Under the pieces are notes generated by a model, which saw only the letters and a program-made list of their open reading frames with translations, was not told the origin of the DNA and ran no database searches. From Kalaharituber pfeilii (lineage: Eukaryota > Ascomycota > Pezizomycetes > Pezizales > Pezizaceae): a stretch of 64,000 nucleotides of DNA. The translations under genes and the position numbers were made by a program. Below, piece after piece: positions 14,928 through 28,546 of this stretch (position 1 is its first letter; every line of letters begins with the position of its first letter). The stretch covers positions 124,001-188,000 of the forward strand of contig WHUZ01000003.1 in the NCBI GenBank assembly GCA_015179045.1. Reading direction: 5' to 3'.

Positions 14928-16112
14928 ATGCAGTACGATCCGCCGACATCGCCATATCCAAATCCGTTCACACCCCCATACGCCTACTACCCAACACCGC
15001 CACCTCCCAATTTTGCCAATACGAGAGCGCACACCTTCTACGAGTATACCGGTGCAGGATCGATCCCTACTCCTGCACCTTCTCCAAGGATTCCACAACA
15101 TTCTCGCCGACGGAGCCACGACTATACGTCTGAATTTCCCGGAATGCGACGTGCAGCGACTTATGATCATCCCGAATTCAGCCCTCATGACTACCCACCG
15201 CCGCGTCCACACACCAGGGCAGGGGCAACGTACATGCACACGCCACCACCGACTTCACACGGTAGTCATGGTGCACCACCTTTCTTTAGTCCGTATATGT
15301 CTTCCTTCGCGGCAGCTGACTATGTAAGTTATTTACAAGCATGGATCCACCACTATCGAAGTGTTACTAATGATACAACGTAGTTTCCCGCGTATCCTGG
15401 TCATGCAGGACCTCAGTCACCACCACCAAGGGACCGCACTCGTTCATCTCGCAGTCACAGGCGCGAATCAACCTGGGCTGCAGGTGAAGGTACACGCTCG
15501 CCTCCTAGACCGAGCGTTAGAAGAGCCAAGACAACAGGAGCAGATGGACCAACCATTGATCCGGAAGAGCAGCGTGCAAAAGCAATTGAGCTTGGTATCC
15601 CACCTGATTACAGCTTAAAGAATTGGGATCCAAATGAACGCCCAATCATACTCCTTGGAAGTGTCTTTGATGCTAATTCTCTTGGTGAATGGATCTTCAA
15701 TTGGACAAAATTCCACCATGGCCGCTTTCACGAGGCAACAAAGGTGGCAGGTCAATTGTGGGAGCTGCTTATTATCTTCAGTGGGAAGTACAAGCGTGCG
15801 GATGAATTTGTTGACTTGATTACAAGGCCTGAAAAGCAAATTGATGTCAAAGATTTCTTGGACAGTGGTGAAAAGTTGTGGGGCAGGCTCAAGACCCTTC
15901 TTTCTGCATGCGAGAAATACATGTGGAACGGTGCGAAGAGTAGTGAGAAGGGCTACCAGATGGGTAGGAAAAGTGGGGCTGAATTTGTTGACGCCATGTT
16001 CAACGACGACAAAGAGTGGAACAGCACCGAGAAATTGATGCGATATCTCAAAACATGGTGCGATCGGTTCGATGTCAACTGCGAAGATATCCTCAGAAGA
16101 CCAGATGCTTAG
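14928..16112 (+). CDS. Conserved fungal Pro/Tyr-rich protein, 'vegetative cell wall protein gp1-like'
   Basis: Two exons, 14928-15323 and 15384-16112, with a 60-nt intron (GTAAGT...ACGTAG), giving 374 aa. Seen: residues 1 to about 130 are rich in Pro and Tyr, with PYAYYPTPPPP; a basic Ser/Arg-rich stretch follows; the C-terminal half is a compact helical domain beginning near IPPDYSLKNWDPNERPI and LLGSVFDANSLG. That domain is shared by many Pezizomycotina proteins carrying the automatic name 'vegetative cell wall protein gp1', which comes from the low-complexity half and says little about function. There is no signal peptide, so a wall location is doubtful; a cytoplasmic or nuclear role is as likely. 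The gene stands alone, with a TATA box upstream and a T-rich 3' flank. Confidence 0.8.
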
Positions 16113-19100
16113 TTCCCGTTGGTTCAGAGCAACTTCAACAAACATGTCACCTAACCCTTTTCAGTCGATTTCCCAGGTTACTATTTTCTTTTAATCTCAT
16201 TGTTTCTTGTGGCATTGTTATTCGTTATCTCTCTGCTCTTGTTCTACCTTTTCTTGCTTGGGCAATTGGTCTCTTTTGTGGTATCAACAAGGTGATCAAA
16301 AGTTTTTTTCTCCTTAAATTTACGCTACCTGTTATGGTATTACTGTATTACTATCTTATTATTCTGATTTCGTTTCAAACTTCTACTTTCGGTCGGATTC
16401 CGGTTTTAGGCAGGTTAGGAAAAGTTCTGCGCATTCATCTGCATTTAGGTAGAAGCTTTCTTTACTCTATATGCATATGGGGTGGTGGTTTGGTTTTTCT
16501 CCTTCGCTACTATTTTGGATTTGGGGTGGAGGACTTGGATAAAGCGATATACGGAGGATCTTAATGTTGAAGGGGTGGGAACTCATCGCCTCCTGTAGGA
16601 ACTGTTGGTATCTTACTTTTTTTTCCAATTCTGGGTTTCATGTTTTCATGTACTTGCTTTTGATACCATTTGGAATTGTTCTTGTGCGTTGATAAACCCT
16701 TTTTTATTTTTTTATTATTTTTCTTTTTACTGTTAAACTGCGGTATGATACCTTCCTGACTTCAACAAGCGACTTTAACGCGTTAGAGTCTCAGCGCGGA
16801 CGTTCTTATCGAAAAATTATCTAATATTTAGGTGAACGGTGGTGGAAATACTAGTGGAAGGGAGGCTGTGTCTGGACATCTATGGTTTGGTTGATAGGGA
16901 AGGGCAAGTCGTGATTTTACCCGAATAGGGATGCAAATGGTGGGATGGATGATACCCTGGTTAATGGAATGTTAGAGTGTAGAGTTGGAACGGGTTTAGT
17001 ATCTCTACTTATTGCTCTTTTTGTTGTTTGTTTCTTATGTGGTCAGTATTGGATGTGGTGGGAGGTTGAAAACAGACTTCATGTACTTTTATAATGAGTT
17101 TGAATTACGAAGTTTATGTTACAATTACTACTCGATGTTCCTCTCTTGTGTGATACACTGTCATTACCGCAGTGCACAACATCTGCTTTTCCGGAGCTCT
17201 CGAGCCCGCCCTCGGGCTCCGAGGGACAGGGCTAAAATATTCTACAGTCGTTGCTGAAATCTTGGAGGAATAGAAACTGCATACATCTATGCACCCGTTC
17301 GTATGTAATGTTTGAGCGGGTCTAAGCCGCTCAAGCTCCAGCCATTGGCGGGCCGTATGCACAAGCGGGCTACATCGATCTGCTCTGACTATCCCTCTTT
17401 TGCCTCCTTTTCGGTCCAGCAGCTATCGGTCAGCCGCTGCTGCTCTCCATCCCGTTTGGCTTATATCCAGTCACTTGGCAACGATATGCGAAAAAAATTT
17501 TCTCTCGTTCATTTACAGGTGAAACATCTCCAAGAAACAAACCTTCCGGTGTCGGCCAGCAATCTCCGCACCTCACCCACCTTGCAGCTTCCCCTGTTTA
17601 CGTGAAATTCGAGGATTCATAGATTGCTCGCCCACCTAGAGATTTGGAGGAAAAGTTTTACGCACAACCTTCACTTCTGCTTGTGGTCTCCCCTTCGCTC
17701 TATGCTCTGTTCTTTTTTCCTTTCAAAACCCTCATGCGTGTGCCTGCGGAGAACGCCATGCGGCATTTTCTCAGAATGTCTTGAAGATTAAGGACCTTCA
17801 TGGCCTTTAGGCTCAGCGCTCAGGGACAAACCATCCTGGAGTTCGGGGGCAGGCTTCGAGTTTTTCGAGTTTTACCGACCTCTGGCTTCGACCCCGGTAC
17901 CAGCCTTGGCGGGGATGAACCCGCCTACGGGCCGTGGTCCTGATACGCTGAAGGTATCCTTTCCCAGTCTCAACAGGAGCAGTATTCGGCTTCGACTTCG
18001 ACTCTCTAAATTCCCTAGGGCTCGATAAATTCTGCTTTAGGTACCCTAGATACCCAATATACTCTACGCTGTTTGGCTGTTTGCAGATTGAAATTTGTGC
18101 ATTGTTCATATACCAGCGTCTAACTAGGCAACGCAACAACATTAACTGAAGTTAAGACATTCAGAACGCCTGCTTCGATGAATGTGGGCAAGGATATTGC
18201 TTAGTGGATTTTCACAAGATTCAAAACTTTCACCTTGTATAATTGCTTTTTCATTTTTCGATAATCGCTTTCTCTATTTTTTACAAGAAACTTTCTTCAA
18301 CTTCCTTACCTCTTGGCTTTCAAGCCTCAATTCTATTGGATCCGATGTCTCGAATTACGCAGACAAGGATCATATCGCTGCAAAACAAATGGCTGCTCAA
18401 GTTGAAACAGAATGCCTGCCTCTGATAGGGAGCACAGAAATTTTGTGCCTTGAACAAAAGAAAGGAGAGGTTCCATCGAAAATCCGCTTGCTACTGACTT
18501 GCTAAGTTTGGCAATCATCAAGTATTGCTAATGGTACTCCCGGCAACCATGCCCACAATTTCGATCGCAAGTACTAATAATACTGAAATATTGACGAAAC
18601 ATTTTGTGGCAATGCTGTTGCCATTTCTGGGCTAAAAATTCTTCATTAACATCTGATTGGCATTGCTGACAATGCGTATTCAAATTCTCTTTCTTCATTG
18701 GCACTCTCAAGGCCCAGACCATGCAACCTGACGACAACACTGTGCTGTGACTAGTTGTTCCCAACTATGACTAACCAGTCACGAACAGCCTTACGCAATG
18801 TTCTTCTAATGTTCTGTATCGCCTTCCTCATCATGGCTCAGATGCCTTCTTCCTCTTCACAGGAAGTTACTATTTACAAGATATCATCCCATTAATCTTT
18901 CATAGAGGACAGATAAATCTGTTTAATGATGATGTGTTATTTTTAGCGTTACTCTATTGGCGGGTATAGTCTCTTAAAGCAGCGAGATGGTTGGGATTCA
19001 AAATTACTCAAATGAGTCAAGGAGGATATTCCGAGGATTTAGGGTGGTGTAGCGCTGTCAATAAAAAATGTTCTAGGGATGCCTGCCACCACCCTCACAT

Positions 19101-20721
19101 CCGAGAAACAACTTTGCTCGTTCATTCAAGGCTGGGATGTTTCCTTGTTCAAGTGACGATCGATCGTTGCGTTGTCCATGTTTTTTTCCTGGCACGAGAA
19201 TAGTATTTTTCTACTATTTCCAAGAAAGAATAATATTTACCTAAAAATTACTCAGGCACAGCGACTCCGTTGACTCCCTTATTTAAACGGAATAAACAAC
19301 CCATAGCGGTGACACAACACTTTGAATCGTTTTAGAGAGAGCAACTTCTAAAAGGGCGTTTTATATCTTTTCGACGTTGACTTATAGAATGATGCCTGTG
19401 ATGCTCAAAGGCATAACGGCCTTGCTTATGATAGTGTGGATTGATCGATGAACCACGCGAGGCGATGAATGACCTGTTGTGACTGTGAATGGGCCGCAAT
19501 AGATGCTGGGTTCCAAACTGCTCCCGATCCAGATGCGATCATCCTTGGAACATTAGAGCTGCATAGAGAGTCGTCAAGAGCATTTCGTTTCCTTGAAATT
19601 CCAGCGTAATTTTTTGTGTTGTTTTTTTTTTTTTCAAGAATTTGTTCTTGTTCAACAACAGGGCTTGATGGATGGGTCGTAAGTCCAGATGTTAGCTGCC
19701 AGGCAAGTCTACGTCACAATACGTGCTTGGCTAATCTAAATTTCTGAGTGGAACCAATGAGTACAAGTCAGCAATAATGCATAACACATTGACAGGGAAT
19801 TTTTTTTTTATTTTATTTTTATATTTTCCCTCTCCTCGCTTTCAATTACTCCACAACCTTGTTCAATCATCCATGGACTTCCACACCCACTTCGAAAATT
19901 CTAAGATGTGGTGGGAAAAATAATCCATGTTGTTTACTTTGCCATGTTGCAAATTGTAAATATTCTAACCGCCAGCACTGGCCGCCCAGCTGCTGGATGC
20001 GGGCAGCCGCAGGCTTGCAAAAGATGTGTGGCTCGGGATTACTTACTTTAGCCCTGGATGACAACCAATGCTAACATTGACGTCTCATTAACGTTTAACG
20101 ACTTGAAAGTCCTTGTGCAACATTTAGTCCAATGCGGCACTAGCACTCCGGTGCGAGAAGTACATAAAACGAATGAAAATAAATCTATACAATAGAGGAG
20201 TGACTTCCCGAGTATATAAAACTTTACCAAGGTGTTAGACCTAATCCCTATCTGACATGGCAGATTTAGCGTTGACATAGAGTGACTTGAGCCTCCTAAA
20301 TACTCGGCATCTAAAAAAGTCTCCTCGTGAACCCACAACTTCATACGTACCAACAAAATCACGATTCTTCATAACTTATTCATAAAAATACTCCTTTTTG
20401 ATACCACGACCCTTCCTACAAAAACAATCTGGATAACGTAACAACCACCAAATTTTCCCACAATCCGAATGACGCCATACCTTCTTATTCTCAACGTAAA
20501 CATTACCACTCTTATCATAAACATACGTTTCAATAACTTTTCCAAGGTCACCTTCTTCCACACAAAGCTAGCGACAGCGACACTCCCGTTTAGGAAAAAG
20601 AGTGGCTGGCCCCGTTTGCCAAGAAATCCCAGTTCTTGCCATGACGTTGGTTATGACGCGGAGGAGGTAGTTACCCTGCACGCTGGCGACAGTCCGGAGC
20701 AACCTGCACCGCAACAACATC
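16113..20721. other. Intergenic stretch without a recognised gene
   Basis: The first 600 bp are T-rich 3' flank. A strong small hairpin, GAGCCCG-CCCT-CGGGCTC, sits at 17202-17219, followed by a second GAGCGG...CCGCTC stem near 17314-17332. No open frame in the stretch shows conserved protein features. A 62-codon minus-strand frame at 20376-20561 lies beside the Rep-like pseudogene in the position where a divergently transcribed partner might be, but I recognise no capsid motif in it. Confidence 0.5.
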
Positions 20722-21690
20722 GTGAGGAGCCACCATCGAAATGTCGTCCCACATTTCAGCGCGAGCGATATGGGTGAGATACAAAGCGAAGTTAGCTTTG
20801 TCCGACAGCTGCTTACGGATATCAGTAGTACCTCTGGGAGCGGTAGTTCCCAGTTCCGAAAGCGGAAGCGAGGGAATGATGAGTCTGGTAAGGGCGTTTA
20901 TGGTAGACGCCCGGAAATTATGCTTACGCACAGCCGTTGTGGGCTGTCAGTTATTGAGATGGAGAGTGCTCTCAAGGCCTTTGGATCAGGCCGAACAGTA
21001 TAAGGGCTACCCGGGAAGTTAAGCCCCATTATGTTGAAGCTTTGATTAATGATGATAGCCTCGACCTTGGAGTTTGGGAGGAGGATGGAGTTCACGAACA
21101 TCACCATGTTTTGATTGACCAGATTCAGAAGAAGAAAATCGAGATTGTCTGAAGTTTGACATTGGTGAGTATCATCCCGAGATCAAGGGGGTGAAGAGGT
21201 TTCCCGGAGCCTATGGCTATGTTATCAAGGCGGATAATCCTGGTGATGAGGTTTACGGATTGCTTCCCGAAGCCGGAGACCCGGAATGAGGTTCCCGGAA
21301 GTTGGATAAGTGTAGTACTCGAGAGGAAGCCGAGAAGGAATGGAGTGATTTAGACCCGGCATTTAAGTGGTATAACCGAACCGGTTATCTTACGGCACTC
21401 AAGGATCAGTTTTCTACGACGGATTTCGTCTCGGATGCCCAGGATGGGAGCATTTCTGGTATGTCTCTTTTCCTAGTGGACTCGATTGTCTCATGGCACA
21501 ACCAGGTGCTGAAGGAAGGTAATAGGCGAGAGCCATTGAAGAGCTTGATTCTCGTAGGGCCTTCCAAGAGAGGTTAGACTACGTTTGTCCGTAATCTCGG
21601 TAGACATCTTTATTTCAAAGGCGAAGTTAACCGAGGAGGCCTCCGAGGATGTGGACAGGGACAGAATAATGGATGAGCCTAAGAGAAGAG
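20722..21690 (+). pseudogene. Endogenous CRESS-DNA virus Rep-like gene, broken
   Basis: Rep proteins of circular ssDNA viruses nick the origin with an HUH endonuclease and unwind DNA with an SF3 helicase. Seen, in order on one strand: a motif I-like MLTHSRC at 20920-20940; a His-rich motif II-like HEHHH at 21093-21107; a motif III-like YVIK at 21218-21229 with the expected Tyr and Lys; then a helicase start with ILVGPSKRG at the P-loop and NLGRHLYF after it, closest in style to geminivirus/genomovirus Reps. Lesions: stop at 21001-21003, frame change before motif II, stop at 21150-21152, frame change before motif III, TGA at 21287-21289, and TAG at 21575-21577 exactly where the P-loop lysine is expected. 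The helicase end (Walker B and beyond) is not recognised. No capsid gene or stem-loop origin was found. Read as an old integrated copy, not a working gene. Confidence 0.7.
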
Positions 21691-23097
21691 GATTAAAAAA
21701 AAAATCAATGCAATTAGAGAGGTTTTACAAACCCCCAACCTTTTTCACGATTTGGAAAAAAAATACGTTGCCTTAGTAACAATGTGTTTATTATTGCCAA
21801 GTCCTGAAAATTTCCCTTCCGAAATCCGGAAGACTTACCCTTAAGACTGTAAAATTCCCACAAGACTCAATTCTGAAGATATTTACATCCAATAAATGCG
21901 ATAACTGAGCCAAAGCACTCCTATACCTACTCAAGAAAAATCTATCCCAGTACGACATTGTAGCGCACTACACAGGCCTCTCAACCTCCAGTTGTCAATT
22001 TTGCAACTAGTACACCACAACCTACATCACAACGTTTGTAGTTAATTCCTGAGTTTTCAGGGTATGGCGTGCAAGCCTGGGAGCCAACCCTAACTTAAGT
22101 CCAGATATCCTTTCGTATAGTACTACCACTTTTCTTGTTCTCGTACTGTTGCCAACCCCTGATAGAAGGTTTTAGAGGTTGCAGAAATGTGGAATAGATG
22201 AGCCTTAGCCGAAAAGGGGAATTGGCATTGGCCTAACTGGGTAATGAGAGAATAAGCGGGAGGAAGTGGGATCTTAGCAGGAGGGGAGAAGACCTCTTCC
22301 TCAACCTCACCGTCATCATCCACAACCCCAGTTACAGTTGAATAGAGACCCGTCATCTTTATCGTACTCCTATCTTCCCTCTATTCCTACTTTCCCTCCC
22401 ACAGTACCTAACCTAAAGAGATGGATTGCCATGCCGAATATTAATTCTGTAACCCTGTCTGCTACACTTTCCCGCTCTTTACCGTATCCGTCTATATAAT
22501 CGAAAAGTATAAAATCTCTTGAGCGATACTATATATGAAAGCTCGATATTTAAAATCTCTACTGCATTATATACGAAGGGGAGGGGGAAAAAAGCCTAAA
22601 ATTGTACAACGAAACACAATACCTTTTCGCGTTAATCTTATCTCTCCGCAAATTGGCGGGAGGGGAGGTTCAATATTATACCTACCTTGAATGGCTTAAC
22701 GTGAGCTGGAGAAAAAGTCTGGGGGGGTTTTCTTTCCAATAACAAAAAATTCCCCGGATGCTGTTCAAGCGGTGCTAGCGGTGGCGTTGAATACAAGGCA
22801 CCTGTACGTATGATGAGCGAAGTTTTTGCCTGAACCAATCATCGGCCCGGTTTCTGGATATCGTTTCTGGATATCGATACCGGATGCATAGGCATTGGAC
22901 CTGTGCTTGCTTTACTTGTCAGTTGCTTACGCCCACCAGGAGTTTTTGTTTGGCAGGTGGATGGCCGATGGGATTCGGAGAAAGTTTATCTCCTAAGTAT
23001 TCTCTTGTTACCTCCTATGACCTAACTCTCACCTCTCTAGATCTAGCCGTCTCAGCTTATCGATCAGGGATTTTGGGGATTTCAGACAAAAGAAGTA
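21691..23097. other. Intergenic stretch
   Basis: AT-rich sequence with no gene-like frame. A short tandem repeat of GTTTCTGGATATC lies near 22849-22875. Nothing else is supported. Confidence 0.5.
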
Positions 23098-23828
23098 CAG
23101 TCTACCCTTGCTATACCGGATCACTAAAATCTGGCACTTTTCGTCCGGTATACTAGTAGCAAGGTTCCGGTATAGAATAAATGCTTGGTAGACAGGGGGG
23201 TGATGAAATTTTGTAAATTCAAATTATTACTGAAATAGGAAATGTACGAAGTAACATCAACATACCCAGCCAGAGACATCAATATGCATCGCTCACAAAA
23301 TCTGGAAAAACATCAGGCCTTAAGTGTGCTTGAGAAGCATCAAATATGTCAACATAGACTAGAACCAAAATATGCCACAGAAAAGTTAAGTGAATTTGAT
23401 AAACATTTTTGAGATGAATTGGTAAGATTACTGTACTTGAACTTAACTTTGATATCCTACGTATCTAATCTATTATTTTAAGCTGACCAGTAGCTGTATC
23501 TACTTAGTCAGATATTTTGAAATAAAGTGGTAAGTGGTTTAGCAATTAACCCTGGAAATGATCATACATGGAAAAAGAAGGAACGAAGTGCGCGGCATTA
23601 GCAGAAGCAGAGACAGCAGTGTGTGAAATGGGGTAGTCTGAGATGTATTAGTATTAGTGTGTTCCAGTATAGTAAATATTATTTGTATGGAGACAGGGAT
23701 GTACTTGTATGGAGGTTCCGGAATTGTTAGGGCGTCCGGTATAGCAAGGGCGATTTGTATGGGGAACGGATGTCACGGACAGAGGCCATCTGGTATAGCA
23801 AGGTTTCCGGTACAGCAACGGTAGACTT
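23098..23828. mobile_element. Tc1/pogo-like DNA transposon relic (non-coding)
   Basis: The left end, CAGTCTACCCTTGCTATACC at 23098, is matched by an inverted right end at about 23805-23827 with a few differences. The left end is preceded by TA, as expected for Tc1/mariner-type insertion; the right end is worn. The motif CCTTGCTATACCGG recurs inside the right side in both forms (around 23738-23760 and 23790-23812), a subterminal-repeat pattern. About 730 bp, with no transposase frame. A related fragment lies at 45490-45745. Confidence 0.65.
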
Positions 23829-26800
23829 CGCAGGCCTACATAGCTATTGTGGTTAACCGTATACGGAGCTTTCGGCATTTTAAACCCCAAAGCCGAAACC
23901 GCATAAGCCGGAGAAAATAAAATAAAATAAAATAAATAAAATTAAAAATAAAACATCCCGGCGACGACATCACTTCTGCTGCATTAAATTGATATTTCAA
24001 ATCGTGAAAAAATGAAATCTCCATCCGGATTTCGTTTACCTTCTAGCTATACGGAAGTCTCATGTTGAAACCTATAACTGCAAAACGTTAAATATACTCT
24101 GCCGAAACTCTACAAATCCTTCACACTGGCGTAAAAGCTAGCGCAACCAGACTACGTAAAAGCTTGCCCCTGAATGTTGCTGCTTGTAGCAAAATATTAA
24201 ATTGTGCTACCAAGTTATGGTAATGGTAAAATGTTCGCATTATTGAGAAAAGGTAACGTGGCCACCTTAAACTTTACCAGCAAGGGAACAGCTTTGTAGT
24301 CCATTGAATGCATTTGCCACAGTCAGCTCCACAGCCCTCTTCTCAGGCCTCTCTCCCTACATGAGTGTCTCTGTAACCTGTGCCCCAAAAAAGAAGGAAG
24401 TCTCAATTCCCTATTCCAAGAATAATTGTCATCTTGTCAACATTTTTTCAGCTCCGAGGGCACATCTCAAATTCTTCGTACCTGGCACATGATTCGTTGC
24501 CATTCGCATTGTTTACAACCAAACTCCTCCCGGTCGCCCAGGTGACGCGTTACCTTTGGTCTTGCCAGTCTGGCCTGTACAGTACCCTGTTCCCCTCACA
24601 TGCTAGTCTAGTACCGTAGGGTCCCATGTATTTTCTACATTTTTTTCGAACTTGCCTTATCATATCGCTACCTGCACACAAGTACCATGGCCATGATTAG
24701 TCCTGTCTTCAACCATGACCAGGTCACGATCGGCGCCGGCGCCAGCCTTGATACATTCTCCTACTGGCCAGTTAACCAATCTAGGCAATTTTGCAATGGA
24801 ATTCACCCACATATCGCAGCTCTTGAAACAGCATATCTGTTAGTCTTGAATTCTTGGCTGCCTCCCCCCCGGCCCCGTGAGGTGCATCACAAGTGCAGAG
24901 AATACGAATTCTGAAAACGACTATCATACGTTGGTTAGGCGAGTGGGGAGCGTACATGAATTGGACTAGGCCCGGTACATAAGGGAAAGTGGAGTAGTGG
25001 AGAAGAGCAGAGAAGAGCACCTCCAGAACTCCAGGACCTCAATGTGCGCTAGAAGCTGGTCAGTCTCTCCCTACTTTAGCAATGAGTGTGAGATATGCAC
25101 CAGTGCACAGCGCATAATTGTACATGTCACAGGGCTGAACAGTCAACTCTTACCACACTTGGCCCGTTGTTATCGCCAATCATACTCCGCTGTCAAACAA
25201 GTTAGCAACAACGCTACCGGTACATCCCCATGCAAACTGCTGCCACCTCATCGCTGAAACCCAGAAACATGCTGTACAGCTCAATAAACAGGTCTAGCAA
25301 CAAACCTTGTCTCCACGAAGTATGGTTGGGGACATCTGTACGCGGAGTAAATTGTGGATCAACCTCAATGCTTAGCAATGTAACTAAAATAAATAGATAA
25401 AATTAGTTTCACATCGTAATATGATATATCAGACAATGAAGAACAAAGTTATGAAGTGATATCTATTTATTTGGTTTTTTTTGTTATAGTATTTCATAGA
25501 GGTTAAGATCAGGAACTTTATGTGGAGTGGGGTCATAACTGTTGCCCTTTAGTGATCACCAAATATAGTATAGTACATACCGTAGTAGTCTAGCCAAAAT
25601 GGAAAATGACTAACTAAAAATGGAATAGAATATATACATCCCTTATGCAATACCCCTTTTACCATCTTGGTTTTTTGTTGCGTGTGACCGATGCAATAGA
25701 TATATGCAAGTGAACAACTAGCACGGCTAGGCTAAGATATGTAATGTGACAGAGCGGTTGGAGCAGTAGCGGCAGTACGAGCAGTGGGAGTGGTAGAGTG
25801 GTAGAAGCGGTAGAGCTGTGGGAGAACGATGGAGAAGAATACCTTCAAACTCGCTGTATATTATGAGGGCAGAACGCCATGTAAATGGTGTGCTTAGTCA
25901 TCGAACTAAATGTCGCCCCTACTCCACGTACAAATGTCCCCAACCATATGTATTACGACCTTATAGAATGCTAGGGGAAGAGGAGAATTATCCCATGTAT
26001 AGACTTGTCAAACAACGTCAACCCCGAGAACCAGCATTTTCGCTCTATCTCCGCTCGTTGAATCTACCAACAAAAAACTAGGCCAGTCGCTTCCTGTTCA
26101 CCGTAATGCTACCCATTACGTGCATTAAGCTTCGAGTGGACACACCTTCCTGGGAAGGAGCCAATGCTAATCCTACCGACCAGCTAGTCTGGTTGGCCGG
26201 TCTGGCCATGGCCGTCCGGCGCAGCACCTGACTCATGCATGTGTAGGGCGACAATTGAGACGGGCATACTAGATGTATGCAATTTGTTACTAATGCTGCT
26301 TTTGGTGTAAAAGTCACGTGAGGCCGAGGAACTCTGATTTCCTATTTAGGGTATTTGTGGTCGGAAAGATAGCTGGGAACGGTAAGCCACTAGTACGCCC
26401 AGACAAGATGTTGAATGTGGAGGTTGGACGGGAGTTACTGTAAAGGGGAGCGGAATGGGGAGTTGTATTCTATTGAAATATGCACTTTTTGATAAGAAAA
26501 GCGGGTAAGAAGGTAGGAATAGAAAGGACAGATAAAAGGGTGTCTGTAGCTCTTAAGATGCAGGTATGAGGCCTGGCTGTAGAAATTGAAGTAAGGGCAC
26601 TGGCCAAATACCTGCACATGAGCCTTTTGTCTGTGCCTGAGAAGCAAGCGGCACAAGTAGCGAGAACCGCAGCTGCGCTGCAGGATGAATTGCGCAGTTG
26701 CTAAGCAGCACAATTCATTGGACAATTCACCAGAAGGATATGTGTCTTCGGTGATTAAGTGACAACGGCAGCTCTGAGGGGTTTCCCATTAAATGCCAAG

Positions 26801-28499
26801 AGGGAATCTCATATTTTCTCACTGAAGGTAGATAAAAAGTAATACGTAAAAGATTCAGCTGCCCATTGGATATGTATCATAAAAATCGGGTTGCTTCAGG
26901 ACAAGGGGTCTACATTCTGCCTTGTATGCTGCTTGCTGTTGTCTGCAGTTCTGAAAATGCGTAGAGAAGGGTTATGCCCTTCACGCATCCAGAGTTCACA
27001 ATGTGGCACCAAAAAAGGACAGCAAAATATTACCCTTGTATGCACACATTACCATTCATTTTATACTAGTAGGTCATCACCAGATGATATGTGAGAGACT
27101 TTAGTCAACTTGCTTTGGCCTGGGTGTTGATTGGAACTCCTCAGTGCATGTAGTGTCCATCATCTTCAAATATCTGACTATAACCTACTCCAGAAGAGCT
27201 ACGTTGCACGTTTGATGTGCATTGGGTTGCAGGGGTGAAGTTAGATTGTCGTGATAATCCAGTTCAACATCAGGAGACTGGTCATGTTGGCCCCTCGGAC
27301 ATGCATGAGTACTGTCGCTGTTTTAGGCCGCATGTGAATCTCAACACCATGGACGGGAGTTGGAAATGTATGTCTGTGCGGGGAGCAATTAGCATCGTGC
27401 CTCGGATCGGTAGATCTGTATCTGACCATACCAAAACTGGCCCATGGTAGAAAAGGAATTATCTGGAGCAGAATCAACTTCTGGATTAGCCAGGTTCACT
27501 TTATTGAAAATCCTAATAGTGATGTGAAATTGAGTGTAACAAGTTTCCTCAACTTATCGGTGATACTTCTCGCAGGGAGTCATTCGTTCGTAAATTGCCA
27601 TTTGATGTTTATAAATTGAAATCATCAGCATTGATCATCAAGGCCTATATGAAATTTGCATGTGAGAACGACAGCAAACCGCTCGGAACAAGGACGTTCT
27701 ATGGTGGGAAATTTCGACAGTTGCAATCTGTCGAGTTCACCAGAGTCTGGCTGAAAAGCTTGCTTCATAATAGATCTCCCGATCTTGTTTCATCCGAAAT
27801 AGAAGTGCCTCTGATTCCTCAATATCGGTTAGAATGAATTTTTTGACATTTGTTGTTTGCCCCAGCCGCCATCTCGGCGCATATGAAAATCAAGAAAAAA
27901 TGCCGTTACTTGCCCCCTCACACTGTTTTAAGCGTATCATTCATTACTGTAATTCTGCAGCCCCCGATATCTTATGCAAGCAAACACGAGGACGCGGCTC
28001 TGGCTTCCCCACGTAGCATACCATACAGATGTGCCATTGCTCTACTTAGTGTGGCCCGCACTGGGCCGCAGCCTCGTTAAAGCACCCTGGTGCAAGCTTA
28101 ACCACTGGATGTCCTTGATGCTTTCAGGTATACGCAATAGACTAGTTGATTCGTTTGCAGTAAAGCAGCCAGGAAGGTAAAATATTTCAAAGATATTGTT
28201 GGATTTATATTGAGGCTTAACTGACGGCAAGAACTTCATGTCTTATGACCGGCCTGAAAAGAAATGTGAGACCCAGCCGGGACGGGATGCAGTTTCACTG
28301 CAGACTCGCTTGTAGGTGACAATGGTGTAAATTGAAATCCTCATCCCAGCGCAGTCAGCACGCTTTGTCTGCCGCCTTCTAGTTGAAGCCCGAAGGGTAG
28401 AGTTACTTACTTTAATATGCTCACATGAAGGAGTATTTAATCTAGTTGATGTAATCTTCAATAACTTTGGCTGATGCCTGCCAATGCCATGGCAAATTT

Positions 28500-28546
<47 letters not shown>

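Noticed and set aside
16016..16564. Hydrophobic 182-codon frame after the gp1-like gene
   Set aside because: It lies in the T-rich 3' flank; Phe/Leu richness follows from T runs, and there is no conserved pattern.
17202..17219. Hairpin GAGCCCG-CCCT-CGGGCTC as a terminator or LTR end
   Set aside because: No matching gene end or second LTR; it could be a relic, but nothing supports a function.
17813..18142. GTTCGA-like stretches as a tRNA gene, and a 109-codon frame
   Set aside because: No cloverleaf can be drawn, and the frame has no motif.
20376..20561. Divergent frame beside the Rep-like pseudogene as a capsid gene
   Set aside because: Position is suggestive, but it is only 61 residues long and carries no motif I can tie to a capsid family.
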